This document shows, piece after piece, positions 1 through 10,864 of a DNA stretch of 64,000 nt. The notes below the pieces were generated by a model. The model did not search any database. It was given only the letters and a program-made list of their open reading frames with translations, and was not told where the DNA came from. Location: NCBI RefSeq assembly GCF_002209485.1, contig NZ_NJIX01000007.1, positions 1 to 64,000 on the forward strand, written 5' to 3'. The stretch is from Achromobacter sp. HZ34. GTDB taxonomy: Bacteria; Pseudomonadota; Gammaproteobacteria; Burkholderiales; Burkholderiaceae_B. The position numbers were made by a program, and so were the translations under genes. The first letter of the stretch is position 1, and the number at the start of each line of letters is the position of its first letter.

Positions 1-155
1 CCTCGGCCCCGGCCCGGCTCAGCCCCGGCCCGGCTCAGCCCCCGGCCCGGCTCAGCCCCCGGCCCCGGCCCCGGCCCCCGGCCCCGGCCCCCGGCCCCCG
101 GCCCCGGCCCAGCCCAGCCCAGTCCAGCCCAGCCCAGCCTAGCCTAGCCCGGGCC
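1..155. repeat. GC-rich imperfect tandem repeats
   Basis: The stretch is almost pure G+C with short repeats that change along its length. It begins with about three copies of a unit close to ggcccggctcagcccc, passes through ggcccc-type hexamers, and ends with agccc/agcct pentamers. It runs off the left edge, so its full size is unknown. Positions 156-374, up to the first gene, show nothing else I can name. Open frames across the repeat are composition artefacts. Confidence 0.75.
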
Positions 156-374
156 CGGGCCTGGGCAACCGAGGCCGGTGTTCGGTGGGTGCGGGCGGGG
201 GGGCCGGAGCATCGTGGTGGCGTGAGGGCGACATCGTCATGGTTTGTTTCTGACATTCCGGGTACAGACATTTCCGCAGTGCAATAGGCAGCCTAAAATC
301 CCGGTTTGCCCAGCGTTGCCGCGCATCCGTTTGCTGTGCAAGCTGTCATGCCGTTCTTGCTTGTAACTTCCACT

Positions 375-1943
375 ATGTCCCTCCCTGCGTACGCACCTGG
401 CCGTTTCCTGCGCACGCGGCTGGCTTGCCTGGCCGGCGGCTTGGCCCTGGCCGTGCCCGCCCTTGCCGGAGCGGCGCAGCCGCGCGCTGCCGCCGCCAGT
501 ATCGGCAACCTGGCCCCCGCTCAGCCTCTGCCCGTCCAGATCGGCACCTCGGTGATGCTCACGGCCGAGCTGCCACCCTGCGCGCCCGGCGCCGATGCCA
601 CAACGGAATCGGTGAACGCCGCAGTCAATGGCGCGGGGGACGGCAGCGGCCGGATCACCGTGGCACCTGGCTCAGCGGGCGCGCCCGGCACCCCCGGCAC
701 CTCCGGCGCCGCCGGAACGCCCGGGCTGGGCGCATCCGGAGCGGCCGGTGCAGCGGGAACGTCCAGCGCGGCAGGAACGTCCAGCGCGGCAGGAACGTCC
801 ACCGCGGCAGGAACATCCAGCGCGGCAGGATCATCCACCACGCCCAACGCCGCCTCGACGCAGCCGACCGCTGACGCCGCCGGCGCCGTTGACGATCCAT
901 TGGCCGCAGTGCTGGGCCGGCCCGACCCGGGCCTGGCCGCCAAGCCTGCCGACCTGGCAGCCGCCCCGATCGCCAGCGCGGTGCAATGCCGCACGGACGC
1001 CGTGGCCGATGCCGGCAAGCTGCCCGACGACCTGATGGTCATGAACGACCCCGACTACGCCTTGAACTACGTGCCGCCTCCCCCGGGCACCCCCAGCAAG
1101 GTGAAATACGCACGCCCCCTGGGCGCTCCCAAGCGCTGGTTCTCCGGCATCTCCACGGTGGGCGGCATGGAAGAGGGCGAACGCAGCCTCACCTACCGCA
1201 CCGTCGATGGCCCGTCCCTGTCGCTGGGGACGCAATCGACCTATACCCCCGGCTGGGGCAGCGCCGCCACCATAGGCGGTTTCGGCTTCTCCAACCTGAC
1301 GTCCGCCGCCGACGCCCCCGTGGCGGAGGGCAAGTTCGGCTATTCGTCCATGTTCGGCCACCTGGACTACACCGATACCACCGCCACCCAGGGTGGCATC
1401 AACTACGGCGCGGCGGCGGGCTCCAGCGCGCTGCGTTACGGCGTGACCAAGGACTGGACGGTCGAAGGCCAGGCACAAAGCGCGCGCGCCCTCAGCGCGA
1501 CCGGCCTGGGATCGACCTATTCGATCGGCCAATGGGGCACGCTGAACGCCGGCGCCACGCAAAGCCGCTATGTCGAATCGGACAGCTGGCGCTATCGGCT
1601 GGGTTACAAGGTCGACGTCTGGTCCGGTGTCACGCTGGGCTATGCCAACGAGCAGACCCAGGCCGGCTACAACGACCTGTCCACGTACTCGACCGGCCCC
1701 ATCGACACCCGGCAGTCACGCAATACCTTGTCGGCCGGCCTGCCCATGGGCAGCTGGGGCACGTTCACCGGCACCTATTACGGTGTTCACGAAGCGGGCG
1801 GCGTCCTGGCCGAACGCCACTTCGGCCTGTCGCAAAGCATGCTGCTGGCTCCCAATGTCCGCCTGGCCGTCGGCGCCGACCGCGACGTCATCAGCGGGGA
1901 CTACGCCGTCAACATGAACCTGTCCTTGCCGCTTGGGCGCTAA
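375..1943 (+). CDS. Orphan usher-like outer-membrane beta-barrel protein
   Basis: The predicted protein is 522 aa. An N-terminal signal peptide (Arg-rich n-region, LACLAGGLALAVPALAGAA core) predicts export. Residues of about 60-190 are Gly/Ala/Ser/Thr/Pro-rich and include five copies of an 18-bp unit. The last 280 residues consist of alternating polar and aromatic beta-strand segments and end in LPLGR. Phrases such as LRYGVTKDWTVEGQ and SDSWRYRLGYKV resemble the barrel of fimbrial ushers, but the protein is much shorter than a usual 800-aa usher, and no chaperone or pilin gene lies nearby. I chose ATG 375 because it places the signal peptide at the terminus; ATG 348 and TTG 306 are upstream in-frame alternatives. 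No strong ribosome-binding site precedes any of them. The family assignment is a memory-based inference, and the function is unknown. Confidence 0.6.
   Translation: MSLPAYAPGRFLRTRLACLAGGLALAVPALAGAAQPRAAAASIGNLAPAQPLPVQIGTSVMLTAELPPCAPGADATTESVNAAVNGAGDGSGRITVAPGSAGAPGTPGTSGAAGTPGLGASGAAGAAGTSSAAGTSSAAGTSTAAGTSSAAGSSTTPNAASTQPTADAAGAVDDPLAAVLGRPDPGLAAKPADLAAAPIASAVQCRTDAVADAGKLPDDLMVMNDPDYALNYVPPPPGTPSKVKYARPLGAPKRWFSGISTVGGMEEGERSLTYRTVDGPSLSLGTQSTYTPGWGSAATIGGFGFSNLTSAADAPVAEGKFGYSSMFGHLDYTDTTATQGGINYGAAAGSSALRYGVTKDWTVEGQAQSARALSATGLGSTYSIGQWGTLNAGATQSRYVESDSWRYRLGYKVDVWSGVTLGYANEQTQAGYNDLSTYSTGPIDTRQSRNTLSAGLPMGSWGTFTGTYYGVHEAGGVLAERHFGLSQSMLLAPNVRLAVGADRDVISGDYAVNMNLSLPLGR
750..839 (+). 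repeat. Five tandem 18-bp units inside the usher-like gene
   Basis: Units start at 750, 768, 786, 804 and 822 and are variants of gcggcaggaacgtccagc. They encode repeated AGTSSA-type hexapeptides. Because the unit length is a multiple of three, copy-number change would alter linker length without breaking the frame. Confidence 0.85.
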
Positions 1944-2089
1944 GCCGCAACGGCCACGGGCCGGCGAATTCTCATTGGCGGCTCCTGGCTGCCGCCCGCC
2001 TGGCCCAAGGGACCGTTTTGCGCGCCGGCAAAGCCGCGTCCTCCCCGCATCCATTAGAATGCCCCCCATGATGCTCCCGGCTTTTTCCC

Positions 2090-3913
<1,824 letters not shown>

Positions 3914-4033
3914 TGCTGGGGAATTGTTTTTACTAGTGGCGCCGCACTCCAAAGTGTGGCGTCAAGCCTTGGCGGACACACCGTCGTTGAGGTGGCCAGG
4001 ACGCCAAATTCGGGCCAAAAAACCAGTCCCAAA

Positions 4034-4061
4034 AAATGGGCCCCCGTTTGGGGGCCCATTT
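4034..4061. terminator. Bidirectional terminator between recQ and ruvB
   Basis: Perfect 12-bp arms (4034-4045 and 4050-4061, core atgggccccc) flank a four-base loop. An A-run lies on the left and T's on the right, so the hairpin could stop transcription from both converging genes. Confidence 0.85.
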
Positions 4062-4090
4062 AATTCTTCAAGCGTTGGCGCTCGGCACCA

Positions 4091-5158
4091 TCAGAACAGA
4101 TCGCCTGTCGACGCGGACGTGCCGGCGGGTGGGGCCAATCCCAGGTGCCGCCATGTGGTCTGCGTGGCCATGCGCCCGCGCGATGTGCGCTGCAGGTAAC
4201 CGTGCTGGATCAGATAGGGCTCGATCACATCCTCGATGGTGTCGCGTTCCTCGCCGATCGCGGCGGCCAGGCTGTCGACGCCCACCGGGCCGCCGTCGAA
4301 CTTGTGCACGATGGCTTCGAGCAGCTTGCGGTCCATCAGGTCCAGCCCCTGCGGATCCACCTCCAGCATGGCCAGCGCGCTACCCGCCACCTTGCCGTCG
4401 ATGAGCCCCTTGGCCTTCACCTCCGCATAATCCCGCACCCGGCGCAACAGCCGATTGGCGATACGCGGCGTACCACGGGCCCGGCGCGCCACTTCGTTGG
4501 CGCCATCCGGCGTGATGGTGGCCTGCAGCAGCGACGCGCTGCGCGTGACGATGCGCGCCAGATCTTCCGCGCTATAGAACTCCAGCCGCGACACGATGCC
4601 GAAGCGATCGCGCAGCGGATTGGTCAGCATGCCGGCGCGCGTGGTGGCGCCCACCAGCGTGAAGGGCTGCAGGTCCAGCTTGACGCTACGCGCGGCCGGG
4701 CCTTCGCCGATCAGGATGTCTATCTGGAAGTCTTCCAGCGCGGGATAGAGGATTTCCTCCACCACCGGCGACAGGCGATGGATCTCATCGATGAACAGGA
4801 CGTCGTTCTTTTCCAGATTGGTCAGCAGCGCCGCCAGGTCGCCCGGACGCTCCAGCACCGGCCCCGAGGTCTGGCGCAACTGCACGCCCATCTCATGCGC
4901 GATGATGTGCGCCAGCGTGGTCTTGCCCAGCCCGGGCGGGCCGAACAGCAGCACATGGTCCAGCGACTCATTGCGCTGGCGGGCGGCGGCGATGAAGATT
5001 TCCAGCTGTTCGCGCGCACGCGCCTGGCCGACGTAGTCCTGCAGGATCTTCGGCCGCAAGGCGCGTTCGACCGACTCTTCATTGGGCGAAACGGGTTGCG
5101 GCGCAACCAGGCGGGCGGCGTCGGGACGGGAGCTGAGGGAATCGGACTGGATGGCCAT
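4091..5158 (-). CDS. ruvB: Holliday junction branch-migration ATPase RuvB
   Basis: The product is the 355-aa hexameric AAA+ motor that, with RuvA, drives branch migration of Holliday junctions before RuvC cuts them. Walker A GPPGLGKT is at about 73-80, and Walker B with the DEIHR signature is near 125. Sensor 1 (GATTRAG), the arginine-finger region (NPLRDRFG) and the C-terminal winged-helix DNA-binding domain ([16 protein letters not shown]) are all visible. Translation is taken from MAIQ at 5158; a longer in-frame start at 5194 adds 12 residues that RuvB proteins do not normally have. Unlike the usual ruvAB operon, ruvB is separated from ruvA by two genes on the opposite strand. Confidence 0.97.
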   Translation of the reverse strand: MAIQSDSLSSRPDAARLVAPQPVSPNEESVERALRPKILQDYVGQARAREQLEIFIAAARQRNESLDHVLLFGPPGLGKTTLAHIIAHEMGVQLRQTSGPVLERPGDLAALLTNLEKNDVLFIDEIHRLSPVVEEILYPALEDFQIDILIGEGPAARSVKLDLQPFTLVGATTRAGMLTNPLRDRFGIVSRLEFYSAEDLARIVTRSASLLQATITPDGANEVARRARGTPRIANRLLRRVRDYAEVKAKGLIDGKVAGSALAMLEVDPQGLDLMDRKLLEAIVHKFDGGPVGVDSLAAAIGEERDTIEDVIEPYLIQHGYLQRTSRGRMATQTTWRHLGLAPPAGTSASTGDLF

Positions 5159-5352
5159 GGTTCGTGCAGGTGGAAGGCCGTCCAATCGTACCACCCGGGA
5201 AGAGATGGGAGAGGTTCCGGCGGCGTCCAGGGTGGACTATCATGCCGTGTCCGCGCGCCGCCCCCCGGTGATGCCGCCGCGTGCCGGGACATTCTTTCTC
5301 GCGCCGCCCGCCCGACGCGCTTGCCACCGCTTGCCTTATCCAGGAAATCGCC

Positions 5353-6318
5353 ATGTCGACCGCTTTGCCCACTTTCGATGACGTCGTTGCCGCCAGCGAG
5401 CGGTTGCAGGGAGTCGCCCACCGCACGCCGGTGCTGACGTCCACCACCGCCGACGCCATTGCCGGGGCCCAAGTGTTCTTCAAGGCCGAAAACTACCAGC
5501 GCATGGGCGCTTTCAAGTTCCGCGGCGGCTACAACGCCATCGCCAGGCTGACGCCCGAACAGCGCGCCCGCGGCGTGGTGACGTTTTCCTCCGGCAACCA
5601 CGCCCAGGCGATCGCCCTGGCGTCCAGGCTGCAGGGCGTGAAAGCCACCATCATCATGCCGCTGGACGCGCCCGCCGCCAAGCGCGCCGCCACCGAAGGC
5701 TACGGCGGCACCGTCGTGACGTATGACCGCTACACGGAAGATCGGGAGACCGTCGCCAAGCGCCTGCAGGCCGAGACCGGTGCTACCCTGATTCCGCCCT
5801 ACGACCATGCCGACGTCATCGCCGGCCAGGGCACCGCCGCCAAGGAACTGTTCGAGGAAGTGGGCGACCTGGATTACCTGTTCGTGTGCCTGGGCGGCGG
5901 CGGGCTGCTGGGCGGTTCCGCACTGTCGGCCGCGGCGCTGAGCCCGTCGTGCCAGGTCTACGGCGTCGAACCCGAGGCCGGCAACGACGGCCAGCAGTCC
6001 CTGCGCGCGGGCAGGATCATCCCGATTCCCACGCCCAAATCCATTGCCGATGGCGCCTTGACCACCCATCTGGGCGAGTTGACGTTTCCCATCATCCAGG
6101 ACAAGGTCAAGGATATCCTCACGGTCAGCGATGCCCAGCTGGTGGCGACCATGAAGTTTTTCGCCGAACGCATGAAGATGGTGGTGGAGCCGACCGGCTG
6201 CCTGGCCGCCGCCGCCGTTTTGCAAAAAGTGCATCCCGTCGCCGGTGCACGTGTCGGCGTCATCATCAGCGGCGGAAATGTGGACTTGAAGGCGTACGGG
6301 GCATTCCTGGAAAGCTGA
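5353..6318 (+). CDS. Threonine/serine dehydratase-like PLP enzyme
   Basis: This 321-aa fold-type II PLP enzyme probably deaminates a hydroxy-amino acid (threonine, serine or threo-3-hydroxyaspartate) to the 2-oxo acid and ammonia. The Schiff-base lysine is K55 in GAFKFRGG. The substrate loop SSGNHAQA follows near 80-88, the phosphate-binding loop GGGGLLGG lies near 183-190, and the C-terminal ISGGN motif is present. It lacks the C-terminal ACT regulatory domain of biosynthetic IlvA, so it is the short catabolic form or a serine racemase relative. The start at 5353 follows an AGGAAA ribosome-binding site; a longer frame from 5281 is not convincing. It lies on the plus strand between the two ruv genes with no evident partner, so the exact substrate is open. 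Confidence 0.88.
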   Translation: MSTALPTFDDVVAASERLQGVAHRTPVLTSTTADAIAGAQVFFKAENYQRMGAFKFRGGYNAIARLTPEQRARGVVTFSSGNHAQAIALASRLQGVKATIIMPLDAPAAKRAATEGYGGTVVTYDRYTEDRETVAKRLQAETGATLIPPYDHADVIAGQGTAAKELFEEVGDLDYLFVCLGGGGLLGGSALSAAALSPSCQVYGVEPEAGNDGQQSLRAGRIIPIPTPKSIADGALTTHLGELTFPIIQDKVKDILTVSDAQLVATMKFFAERMKMVVEPTGCLAAAAVLQKVHPVAGARVGVIISGGNVDLKAYGAFLES

Positions 6319-6428
6319 TTGCCGCGCCGGGCATCTGCCTTGCTCGTCCCGGCCGAGATACGAATGCAGGATGCCGCGTTGGCTTTTGAATTTGGCCGAA
6401 CCCTTCTACACGTACTGACGGAGCGACG

Positions 6429-7358
6429 ATGCGTATCCTGATTCTGGGCGGTACCGGATTTGTGGGCCGACACCTGGCGGCGGCGCTGGCCAAGGCCGGC
6501 CATGCGCTGCGGGTGCCGACGCGGGGCTACTCGCATGGCCGCGATCTGCTGGTGCTGCCCACGGTTACGCTGTTCCAGGCCGACATCCACGACGACGCCT
6601 CGCTGGATCGCCTGGTGCAGGGTTGCGACGCCGTGGTCAATCTGATCGGCATCCTGCATGGCGATCGCGGCAAGCCTTATGGCGCGGCATTCGCCCGCGC
6701 CCACGTCACCTTGCCGCAGCGCGTCGCCGCCAGTTGCCGGCGCCATGGTGTGCGGCGCTTCGTGCAGATGAGTGCGCTGGGCGCCGATAGCGCCGGCCCC
6801 AGCATGTATCTGCGCTCCAAGGGCGATGGCGAGGCAGCGGTGCGCCAGGTCTGGGCCGACACCGATCCGGCCTGGACACTGGTACGGCCGTCCGTGATTT
6901 TCGGCGCCGACGACAATTTCACCAATCTGTTCGCGCGGCTGGCGCGGCGCTTCCCGGTGCTGCCGCTGGCCGGCGCACGGTCGCGCCTGCAACCGGTGCA
7001 TGTGCAGGACGTGGCGGCTGCCATCGTCGCCATGCTCGGTACTTCGCACGCCGCGGGCAAGGTCTACGAACTGGCGGGGCCGCAGGTCTATACGCTGGAG
7101 GAAGTCGCCGGTTTGTGCGCGCGCTGGAGCGGCCATCCGCGCCTGGTGTGCGCCATGCCGGACGGCCTGGGGCGCCTGCAGGCAGGCATGTTGTCCATGC
7201 TGCCGGGCACGCCGCTGATGTCGCCCGACAACCTGGACAGCCTGCGCGTGGACAATGTCGCGTCCGAACCGATGGCGCCCGAGCTTGGTGTGGTACCTGC
7301 ATCGATGGACGCCGTGGTGCCGGGGTATCTGGGACGCGGTCTGGGCGTGTATTTCTAG
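6429..7358 (+). CDS. NAD(P)-binding epimerase, complex I NDUFA9-like family
   Basis: The 309-aa protein is an atypical short-chain dehydrogenase of the extended kind. The Rossmann motif GGTGFVGRH is at residues 7-15. Conserved features of the NDUFA9-like bacterial group include VNLIGIL near 75, the MSALGAD strand and the YLRSKGDGE segment with the Tyr-x-x-x-Lys pair. It may bind NAD(P)H or a nucleotide-sugar-like ligand; bacterial members are often called NAD-dependent epimerases, but their reaction is not established. A GGAG ribosome-binding site precedes the ATG. It follows the dehydratase by 110 bp on the same strand and converges on ruvA. Confidence 0.85.
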   Translation: MRILILGGTGFVGRHLAAALAKAGHALRVPTRGYSHGRDLLVLPTVTLFQADIHDDASLDRLVQGCDAVVNLIGILHGDRGKPYGAAFARAHVTLPQRVAASCRRHGVRRFVQMSALGADSAGPSMYLRSKGDGEAAVRQVWADTDPAWTLVRPSVIFGADDNFTNLFARLARRFPVLPLAGARSRLQPVHVQDVAAAIVAMLGTSHAAGKVYELAGPQVYTLEEVAGLCARWSGHPRLVCAMPDGLGRLQAGMLSMLPGTPLMSPDNLDSLRVDNVASEPMAPELGVVPASMDAVVPGYLGRGLGVYF

Positions 7359-7434
7359 GGCAGGCGGCCCTTCGGGGGCGGGTCCGGATCAGGATCGCGA
7401 CCTGGATCCGGGCGCGCGGCCTTCGCACGCGCTC

Positions 7435-8007
7435 CTATCTTGCCAGCGCTTTCAGGGCCTGGCGTATCCCTTCCGACACATCGACGCCGGCCGGCAGGGC
7501 CTTCAGCGCGGACAGGGATTCCTTTTCCGAATAGCCCAGCGCCAGCAAGGCGTTGAGGATATCGGACTGGCTGTCCGGCACGGCTTGCACGCCGGCGCCC
7601 AGGTCGGCGCCCAGCTTGCCGCGCAATTCCAGCAGCAACCTTTCGGCGGTCTTCTTGCCTATGCCCGGCACCCGGGTCAAGCGGCCCGATTCCTGCAGCG
7701 TGACGGCTTGCGCCAGGTCCGCCACCGACATGCCCGACAGCACCGCCAGCGCAATGCGCGCACCGATGCCGCTGACCTTGATCAATTGGCGGAACGTGAC
7801 GCGTTCGGCCGGCGTGGCGAAGCCATACAGCAGGTGCGCGTCCTCGCGCACGGTCAGGTGAATGTGCAGGCTGACGCGCGCGCCCAGTTCAGGCAGGGCG
7901 TAAAGCGTGCTCATGGGCACGTCGACTTCGTAGCCGACGCCGTTGACGTCGATGCATATCGTCGGCGGCGTTTTTTCGACCAGGGTGCCGGTAAGTCTTC
8001 CGATCAT
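7435..8007 (-). CDS. ruvA: Holliday junction DNA-binding protein RuvA
   Basis: This 190-aa protein forms the tetramer that clamps four-way junctions and loads RuvB. The N-terminal OB fold begins [12 protein letters not shown]. Two helix-hairpin-helix motifs are visible ([12 protein letters not shown] near 80 and [16 protein letters not shown] near 115). The C-terminal RuvB-contacting domain III ([19 protein letters not shown]) completes the protein. It lies about 2.3 kb upstream of ruvB on the same strand, with two opposite-strand genes between them, so it cannot share a simple ruvAB transcript. Confidence 0.96.
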   Translation of the reverse strand: MIGRLTGTLVEKTPPTICIDVNGVGYEVDVPMSTLYALPELGARVSLHIHLTVREDAHLLYGFATPAERVTFRQLIKVSGIGARIALAVLSGMSVADLAQAVTLQESGRLTRVPGIGKKTAERLLLELRGKLGADLGAGVQAVPDSQSDILNALLALGYSEKESLSALKALPAGVDVSEGIRQALKALAR

Positions 8008-8156
8008 GATGCGGGTACACGCGAAGAGAGAAGGGGAACGGTCCGCGGACGCGAGCCGGAATCAGGGAAGCATTCTACCGTTGGCGGATGCCGAGCATCC
8101 GGGCGGCGAGCAGCCGGGCGCCGGGCAGCGGGCATGAGGATCCCGCGACCGGCATC

Positions 8157-9854
8157 TCAACGATCCCTGATCATTTCTTCCAGCGCATCGATATCCGCCG
8201 GCTTGGTCAGGTAACGGTCGAAGCCGGCCTCGCGGCCGCGTTGCCGCATGGCGTCCGAGGTATAGCCGGACAGGGCCACCAGCAGGCTGGCCGAAGTGGA
8301 TGGTTGCGCGCGGATCTCCTGTGCCACCTGGAAGCCGTCGATACCTGGCAGACCAATGTCGATCACCACCACACTGGGCGTGAACAATTCCGCCACCGCC
8401 AGTCCACGCTCACCGGTATGTGCCTCGGCCACGACATGGCCCCCGTCTTCCAGCAACTGGCGCAGGGTATGCACGGCATCGACGTTGTCGTCGATAAGCA
8501 GAATGCGCGAGCCGGATCTGTGCTGCGCAGGCTGGCGCGGCACCGGCCGCGTCGCGTCGTGCGCCAGCTCGGCCTGCGGCGTGTCGGCCACGGCGTCGGC
8601 TTCGAGCAGCGGCATATACACGGTGAAACGACTGCCCTTGCCTAAGCCCTCGCTGTGGACTTCGACGCTGCCACGGTGCAATTTCAGCAGGCGCTGTACC
8701 AGCGTCAGCCCTATGCCCAGTCCGGTATCCTGGCGGCTGAGGTTGGTGTCGGCTTGGGCGAAAAGGTCGAAAACACGCGGCAGCATGTCGGCGCCGATGC
8801 CGATGCCGTTGTCCTCCACAGCGATGGCGACTCGTTGGCCTTCACGCGACACGCGGATGGTGATGCGTCCGTGTTCCGGCGTGTAGCGCGCGGCGTTGTG
8901 CAGCAGATTGCCGAGGATCTGGCGAAAGCGCAGATTGTCGGCGCAGATCCACATTGCGTCGACGGGCGGCGTGTACGCCAGCGTGTGATGCCTGGCGGTG
9001 ATGATGCCGTGGGTGCTTTCCAGAGCATGATCGATCAGGTCCGTCAGCAGCACGGGAGTCAGCGTCAAGTCGATCTTGCCACGCGTCACCCGCGACACGT
9101 CCAGCAGGTCGTTGACCAGCCGCGTCAATTGCGCGGTCTGGCGGGTCATCAGGTCGCCGAGGCGCTGGAAGTCGGTCTCGCTGGCGTTGCGTTTGCGCTT
9201 GAGCAATTCCAGTGCCGTGCCTATCGCCGACAGGGGATTGCGTAGCTCATGCGCCAGCATGGCCAGGAACTCATCCTTGCGTTCATCGGCTTTTTCCAGC
9301 TCGGTCTGGCGCAGGCGCAATTCTTCCAGCGTGAGCAGCATTTCGCGGTTCTGCTGTTCCAGTTCCTCGACCGGCGTCTGCGCCTTGCGGCGCGCCATCT
9401 GCTCCATCAGCGGCGCCAGTTCCGCACGACCGATGATGGGCTGCGTGTGGCTGCGCTGCATTTCCAGGGCGACCCGGGTTCCCTTACCCGGGGTGGACTC
9501 GATATCGAAATGGTCCACCAGCCGCCGGCTGCCGGCGATGCCGAGCATCGTCTTGCCGTTGGGGCGTTGCCCGTCGGCCGGCAGGGCGGCGACGTTCATG
9601 CCGGGGCCTCCGTCGCTGATACGGACGATGAGGGCTTGCGGGGCGTTCTCGCTTTCCTCGCGGAAGAAGAATTCGATCTGGCCGCCACCCGCATGCTGCA
9701 CCGCGTTACGGGCGATTTCGGATACCGCGGTGATCAGGCGGGTACGTTGCAGATTATCCATGCCGAATACGTCGCCGACCTGGCGCGTACGGTCGCGCAC
9801 CCGGACTAGGGCCTGGTCGTTCTCTATGCGCGCCGTCAGCAATCTATGGATCAT
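8157..9854 (-). CDS. RsbT-like ATPase fused to hybrid histidine kinase
   Basis: The 565-aa protein is a three-part signalling fusion. Residues of about 1-135 form an RsbW/RsbT-type GHKL ATPase (N-box AVSEIARNAVQHAGGG, G1 SDGGPGM, G2 GIAGSRRL). A coiled coil (about 160-195) leads into a HisKA domain with the phospho-acceptor H202 in MLAHELRNPL. The second HATPase follows (N-box LGNLLHNAARYT, EDNGIGIG, GLGIGLTL). A C-terminal receiver domain has acidic DD near 455, phospho-acceptor D499 in VVVIDIGLPG and the conserved K in TKPA. There is no membrane segment, so it is cytoplasmic. It overlaps the upstream phosphatase gene by 4 nt and ends the stressosome operon. I infer that it is the output, replacing the sigma-B branch of Bacillus; no DNA-binding domain is present, so a separate target must exist. 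Confidence 0.9.
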   Translation of the reverse strand: MIHRLLTARIENDQALVRVRDRTRQVGDVFGMDNLQRTRLITAVSEIARNAVQHAGGGQIEFFFREESENAPQALIVRISDGGPGMNVAALPADGQRPNGKTMLGIAGSRRLVDHFDIESTPGKGTRVALEMQRSHTQPIIGRAELAPLMEQMARRKAQTPVEELEQQNREMLLTLEELRLRQTELEKADERKDEFLAMLAHELRNPLSAIGTALELLKRKRNASETDFQRLGDLMTRQTAQLTRLVNDLLDVSRVTRGKIDLTLTPVLLTDLIDHALESTHGIITARHHTLAYTPPVDAMWICADNLRFRQILGNLLHNAARYTPEHGRITIRVSREGQRVAIAVEDNGIGIGADMLPRVFDLFAQADTNLSRQDTGLGIGLTLVQRLLKLHRGSVEVHSEGLGKGSRFTVYMPLLEADAVADTPQAELAHDATRPVPRQPAQHRSGSRILLIDDNVDAVHTLRQLLEDGGHVVAEAHTGERGLAVAELFTPSVVVIDIGLPGIDGFQVAQEIRAQPSTSASLLVALSGYTSDAMRQRGREAGFDRYLTKPADIDALEEMIRDR

Positions 9855-10864
9855 GCCTGTTCGTCCTTCACGACCACAATGGTGGCGTCGTCGTTGCCGC
9901 GGGAAAAGTCTCGATGCAGCACACCGGCGATGAGCGCCGGATGACGCCGCTGCAAGCCGGTATGCCCGGCCAGATTCCAGCGAGTGGACAGACCGTCCGT
10001 GCTCAAAGCAAGGATTGATCCCGGCTGCCAGGGATAGGATTGTTCCCGAATGGTGCGGACGCTATAGCCCACCGTGCCGTCGGTGGACGGCAGGCGGCGC
10101 AGGTCATCCGGCGTGATCAGTACCGTGGAAATATTGCCGACACCGGCGAATTCGAAGTTGCCCAGGACAGGCCGGATCACCGCTACCGCCATCACGGCGC
10201 CGCGCGTGGCTTTCAGCGCGGTATGCGCCGCGCGGATGACGTCGTAAGGCGTGGCATCGGCATCGGCCGCCTCGAATACACGCAAGGCTTCATGCGCGGC
10301 ACGGGCCGCCTGGGGGCCGTGGCCCAGCCCGTCCACCACCGTCACCCAAAGCGCGCCGCTCACCCAACGCGTGGCGTAAGCGTCACCACAGGCTTCCTGG
10401 CCGATCTTGGGGGTGGAAATGCCACCTACGGTGAGCCACTGCCGCGGCCGTCCGGCGGGTTCCACGGCATGGTCGCTGCGCAGGCGGGCAAGGACGGCGG
10501 TGCCCAACCTTTCACCCGTATAAATTTCATGGAATGAGGACGTGCGCGCGATCCCGCCCAGGCCCAGGCCCAGGCTGCCGCCGGTGGAGTGGCCGTCTTG
10601 CTCGCTGGCTTCCAGTTGGCTCATGCCGGGACCTCGGTCCAACGCCAGGATTTCAAGACCGGTGTGGTCGATCTCGGCATAGGGCCGGGTCAGGATGGTG
10701 CCGCCGCCGCCGTACTTGACGAGGTTGGTGGCGGCTTCGGTCACGATGAGCGCCGCCTTGGCGCTCAACTCTTCCGAAAAGCCATGCGTCTGCGCGACAA
10801 GCACGGCATGACGCCGCGCCTCCGCCACCTGGCTGGGGTCGTCGACGGCTAGCGGCGTTTCCAT
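9851..10864 (-). CDS. RsbT-like kinase fused to RsbX/SpoIIE-type phosphatase
   Basis: The 337-aa protein joins an N-terminal GHKL serine-kinase-like domain (about 1-135; N-box IVTEAATNLVKYGGGG, LDRGPGMS, LGLGLGGI) to a C-terminal PP2C-type phosphatase (about 145-337). The metal-binding aspartates are visible in CGDAYA, VVDGLGHGPQA, STDGLSTRW and GNDDATIVVV. In Bacillus, RsbX resets the stressosome by dephosphorylating RsbR and RsbS, and I infer the same role here. The gene overlaps rsbT by 16 nt and the hybrid kinase by 4 nt, which indicates one transcript with coupled translation. The fusion of a kinase-type and a phosphatase-type domain in one chain is notable. Confidence 0.88.
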   Translation of the reverse strand: METPLAVDDPSQVAEARRHAVLVAQTHGFSEELSAKAALIVTEAATNLVKYGGGGTILTRPYAEIDHTGLEILALDRGPGMSQLEASEQDGHSTGGSLGLGLGGIARTSSFHEIYTGERLGTAVLARLRSDHAVEPAGRPRQWLTVGGISTPKIGQEACGDAYATRWVSGALWVTVVDGLGHGPQAARAAHEALRVFEAADADATPYDVIRAAHTALKATRGAVMAVAVIRPVLGNFEFAGVGNISTVLITPDDLRRLPSTDGTVGYSVRTIREQSYPWQPGSILALSTDGLSTRWNLAGHTGLQRRHPALIAGVLHRDFSRGNDDATIVVVKDEQA

